From Mastigias papua (lineage: Eukaryota > Cnidaria > Scyphozoa > Rhizostomeae > Mastigiidae), in assembly GCA_964019165.1 (NCBI GenBank), contig OZ025279.1:8427617-8491616 (forward strand): a stretch of 64,000 nt of DNA, given 5' to 3'. How positions within the stretch are numbered: position 1 is the first letter of the stretch; each line of letters starts with the position of its first letter. The notes below the pieces were generated by a model. That model saw only the letters and a program-made list of their open reading frames with translations, searched no databases and was not told where the DNA came from. The position numbers were made by a program, and so were the translations under genes. Positions 60,901-64,000 of this stretch are shown here, piece after piece.

Positions 60901-63900
60901 AGGGAAACCACATTTCCAAGGATATTCTGAAGGTCAGTTTATATTAATCTTGAAATGTTGATTTGATACCTTGTCTTGTAGTTGCCCCTTTTTTATTTTC
61001 AAATGCACTTTGCGTATTAATCTGGATATTTGTGAATGACATTAATTTATGAATACCAAACTTACATATCCACAGCAGGTATATAGGCAAAGTGCTCATT
61101 ACAAGACCCACTGAACCCAATGGAACTCTATTTTGTCTCAGAGCTTATTGCATTATAATCCAACACCGATATCCACTCCTTTAGTGCCATTATAGTGCCA
61201 AATGTCACATGATACTTGTCATCAGCAGGCCCATTGTGAAGGAGGATGGGGGGCATCACACCCCTTGGAAAAGCACTTTATTGGGAAAATGTGCAGTTTA
61301 GTTTGCAAATCCTATGATTTTCTATGAATAATTTGGCTTGTTGGCACATGTCACAATTGTTGTTGGCAATATTAGAAGGCCATAGAAGAGTGTCAGCTGT
61401 GCTATCAGAAACCATACCCAGTTCATTAATTGTACACCCACCTCATTGGCAGATTTCTACATCACATCCCATGGTACCCCTAGAAGCACCATCGTTGTGC
61501 TGGCCTTGATCATCAGCTTGTTTACATTTTTGATGAGTCCTTGCTCCCCTCTCTTTATCATTTATCAAAATGTTCCATATCAGCAAGGTTTTTGTAAACT
61601 CCAACGGTGAACTATTCACTGCAGGAAATGAACATTCAGTTTTGAGCATTGTGTCACTTTCCTAATTCCATTTGATTAGAGCCTTTGCACATTTGACAGC
61701 TCATTAGGTATCTCTCAAACTCATCTGTCTCACCTACCTATTTTGAAATCGTGTTTTCTGGGACTTGTGGAAGTCAAACCATTCCATGGACAATTAGAAT
61801 ATTTGCTTTTTGGATGTGCTTTTTCAATTGCTAAGGTTTTTCTAAAATTGAATATTTTCAGAATAAGTAAGCATTCAGACTCTGGTTTTTTTCATATAGT
61901 TTTTTTAAAGTATCTCACTCCAATGATTGTACTTCTGTCAGTATAGCTATCAGGCTTGTCTGCCATTTAGATTTTATTGGAGTTGTTGGCTTTATTGGAG
62001 TTGTTGAGAGTGAAATAATGAAGTGAGAAAGTGAATACTTTATTTTGGGAGAGAGGGGTTACAGTTGTCTAATTTTTTTATATAGTTCTCCTAGCCAGAA
62101 AGTTTGAAAACTATTAAATGCTAAATAGATTCCATTCCAGTCAGTGTTTACATTATGATAGTATTATGTAGTGGTAATATTGTATAGTAATAATATTTCA
62201 ACTGTCGTTTATTTTATGTAGTTGAAATACATGCAGAGTTGTGCTATGCGGAATGTCTACTGGAGAGAGCTGTGCTTACTTTCATTCAGGTAGATTTGCT
62301 ATTGGTTACCTTGGTCTACTTTGAGCTTCTTTACGACTGGATTATTTGCTAATCAAATGACAATTCGTGAATTCGAATTTTATTGAATTTGATATGATCA
62401 AAAACATAAGAATATTGGTATGCAGCACATGCGAATGTAGAAGAGAATACAAGATATTTCTCCTCGTCTCATCAATGATCAGTTTATCATGAAAATTTAT
62501 ACTTTAATCTGTTGTTCTTCCAAATATTGTCTAGAACCATTTTAATTGACTGGAGCGATATTTTTGGATACTAGTCATGATTTTATGTAGTGGACGCACA
62601 CTTGACGTGATCATTAGTAAGCAGTAAGGGGCGTCCGTCAATCAGTATTTGATGACGTCTTTCGGCTCCTGTTTTTGCTCATTCAGTATAGGCTAGGCGT
62701 TAAAAGCATCGAGAACCTTCTCGACCCATGTAGCCAAAACAACTGAAATATGCTGGAAAGCGTAATTGCAAAATTGGTTGGCAATGCTTCTTTGCTAGGT
62801 CAAGCTAATACTTTCTCCATGTATTGACCGAGATATGATATTCCAGTGACTTGTCACGATGATCATAGATATAAATCAAATTTTAATAGTGTTTTGGTAT
62901 TAGCACGATGCATTTTTCTATTATTTATTTTATTCTATAAATTATTTGTTAGCTGATAGGACTAATCTATCGATTGATTGTTGGATTGTAAAGTAATGTT
63001 TTGATTGTGAACCTCTTGATAAGCTGATACTTCACATCTGTTGATGATGTGACCAATCCGTGCCAAATTGTTTGATATATTTTAGAGCAGTTTATTGATC
63101 TATTGTTATATAGATAGGGTAATCATTTAATCGCTCTGTTTCCCTGGTGCATGAATCTTCTATTTATTACTGTCTACTTGCCCTTATATTTCATATAATT
63201 CACGAAGTAATTTCTTTTGTAGGATGAGAATTTGATCAGTTTTATCAAAGGTGGCTTAAAAATCAAACATGCGTACAATCTTTACCGGTAAGAGCTTAGA
63301 GAATTGGTGTATTTTTTACGAGCACTAAACACCTGTATTCGTGATGACATGTGAACGTTTAAGTTTTCTAGAGCTTTGATAATAGCTTGGTTGTCAAACT
63401 ATTAATTAACTGCTTCATTTCATTATTTCTTGTGAAATCTACCCGTGAACTATTTACCTTTAATTTGGATATGTGAATAGTTTTGTCCTGATCATCAATG
63501 TTGTTTTCGCCGAGATTGACATATAGATTGCTAGGAATCAACTTAATTTGATGGTCGATTTGTTTAGTATTGCATTGCTAAATTAATAGCGGCACTCATT
63601 TCTGTTCAATCGCTTGCAAAAAGTCTACTATGTTAAATTTAAGAAATTTGAACAAGTGTTGGGCATGAAATCGAGGCCTCTTAGTTCTATTATCCTTTTG
63701 TACGAAATCTCAAATGTGCAGACTCTGCATTATTAGTAATATGACTGAAAACTTTGACTACCAACATCATCATACAAGGATTGGATATTTTCAGAATTTA
63801 CTCTAATTCGGTTTGGGAAATGTCGCATTTGATGGCTTGTTTACCTAGTATTTCAAATTATTTTGAAAAGATTCATTTCAAATTGCTTTTTCAGATCTTG

Positions 63901-64000
63901 TTTACAAATTATGAAGGATACACCTGCTTCCATTCAGTCATCAAGAAATCGGTTTGATTTTGAAGGTGGCGTTCACCTTGGGATTGGAACATTTAATCTT
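57961..64000 (+). CDS. TTC39: TTC39-family TPR protein, exons 1-8, 3' part outside window
   Basis: Eight exons join in phase to 200 residues: 57961-57995, 58876-58992, 59217-59292, 59898-59953, 60856-60932, 62222-62289, 63223-63287, 63895-64000 (open at the edge). Family blocks in order are CLCNKFGEAQAMLLPN, MYHALGFSTISYLQAVMTYE, VEIHAELCYAECLLERAV, FIKGGLKIKHAYNLYR and FEGGVHLGIGTFNL. These match the N-terminal half of TTC39/Iml2-type tetratricopeptide proteins. Molecular roles are poorly known; vertebrate TTC39B is linked to sterol handling. The start ATG 57961 is the first after an in-frame TAG at 57946. The paralogue letter (A, B or C) cannot be chosen. It begins just after duplication copy B. 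Confidence 0.88.
58876..58992 (+). CDS. TTC39: TTC39-like exon 2
   Basis: It codes for GKEIEKAFSLEYGISATYKA then MSLCLCNKFGEAQAMLLP. Acceptor TTTGTAG, donor GTAAGT. Confidence 0.88.
59217..59292 (+). CDS. TTC39: TTC39-like exon 3
   Basis: It codes for MNDCMYHALGFSTISYLQAV and MTYEA, the family's most recognisable N-terminal block. Donor GTAAGT. Confidence 0.9.
59898..59953 (+). CDS. TTC39: TTC39-like exon 4
   Basis: It codes for DSIDAACKSVKRSLEVCN. Acceptor GCATAG, donor GTAAGA. Confidence 0.88.
60856..60932 (+). CDS. TTC39: TTC39-like exon 5
   Basis: It codes for FRRHQSWTESLYSLVGKPHF then QGYSE. Acceptor ATTTAG, donor GTCAGT. Confidence 0.87.
62222..62289 (+). CDS. TTC39: TTC39-like exon 6
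   Basis: It codes for VEIHAELCYAECLLERAVLT and FIQ, a TPR helix pair conserved in the family. Donor GTAGAT, phase 0. Confidence 0.9.
63223..63287 (+). CDS. TTC39: TTC39-like exon 7
   Basis: It codes for DENLISFIKGGLKIKHAYNL and Y plus two bases. Acceptor TTTGTAG, donor GTAAGA. Confidence 0.9.
63895..64000 (+). CDS. TTC39: TTC39-like exon 8, cut by window end
   Basis: It codes for RSCLQIMKDTPASIQSSRNR then FDFEGGVHLGIGTFNL, in phase with exon 7 through acceptor TTTTTCAG. The exon is open at the right edge. Confidence 0.85.

Noticed and set aside
63754..63957. Plus-strand ORF reading RIYSNSVWEMSHLMAC as a TTC39 exon
   Set aside because: It looked plausible after exon 7, but no phase-compatible donor leads to FDFEGG. 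Acceptor at 63893-63894 joins exon 7 directly in phase to the conserved block.

Overview
This window is nuclear DNA of an animal. It has spliced genes with many short exons and GT-AG introns, metazoan gene families (RCL1, AGL, TTC39), and a mix of Penelope-like, LINE, hAT, pogo and Harbinger-like elements. The sequence is AT-rich with long (TA)n arrays. The phylum cannot be fixed from the sequence alone; a non-vertebrate is likely from the transposon mix and the sequence of the small amidated-peptide genes.

Layout. (1) 1-2.85 kb: a Penelope-like retroelement (PLE) with an open reading frame, intact as far as visible, carrying reverse transcriptase and GIY-YIG endonuclease. It is followed by a hammerhead-like motif and (TA)n arrays, and appears to sit inside an intron of RCL1. 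(2) 3.3-5.9 kb, minus strand: the first three coding exons of RCL1, a ribosome-biogenesis factor; the rest lies left of the window. (3) 5.9-9.9 kb: intergenic, with decayed LINE pieces. (4) 9.9-34.45 kb, plus strand: a complete glycogen debranching enzyme gene (AGL). I reconstruct 24 coding exons in continuous phase, giving 1523 residues with both catalytic domains. Its introns hold LINE remnants, a foldback-type DNA element, MITE-like palindromes, (TA)n arrays and more hammerhead-bearing PLE termini. (5) 34.5-42.8 kb: no gene seen; a non-autonomous hAT element with an 8-bp target duplication, a pogo/Tigger-like element with a broken CENP-B-type domain, and a hairpin repeat. (6) 42.8-57.7 kb: a tandem segmental duplication. 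Each copy has a TATA-box promoter and a two-exon gene for a small secreted precursor with one predicted Trp-amide peptide directly after the signal peptide. The copies have gained different insertions since they separated. (7) 57.96 kb to the end: the first eight exons of a TTC39-family TPR gene, plus strand, running off the right edge.

The genes are not an operon and show no shared pathway. The most interesting items are the paired amidated-peptide genes, which I could not assign to a named neuropeptide family, and the repeated link between PLE hammerhead-like termini and (TA)n arrays, including a near-perfect palindrome that carries the motif on both strands. All exon boundaries come from reading splice sites, phase and protein similarity by eye; no search was run.
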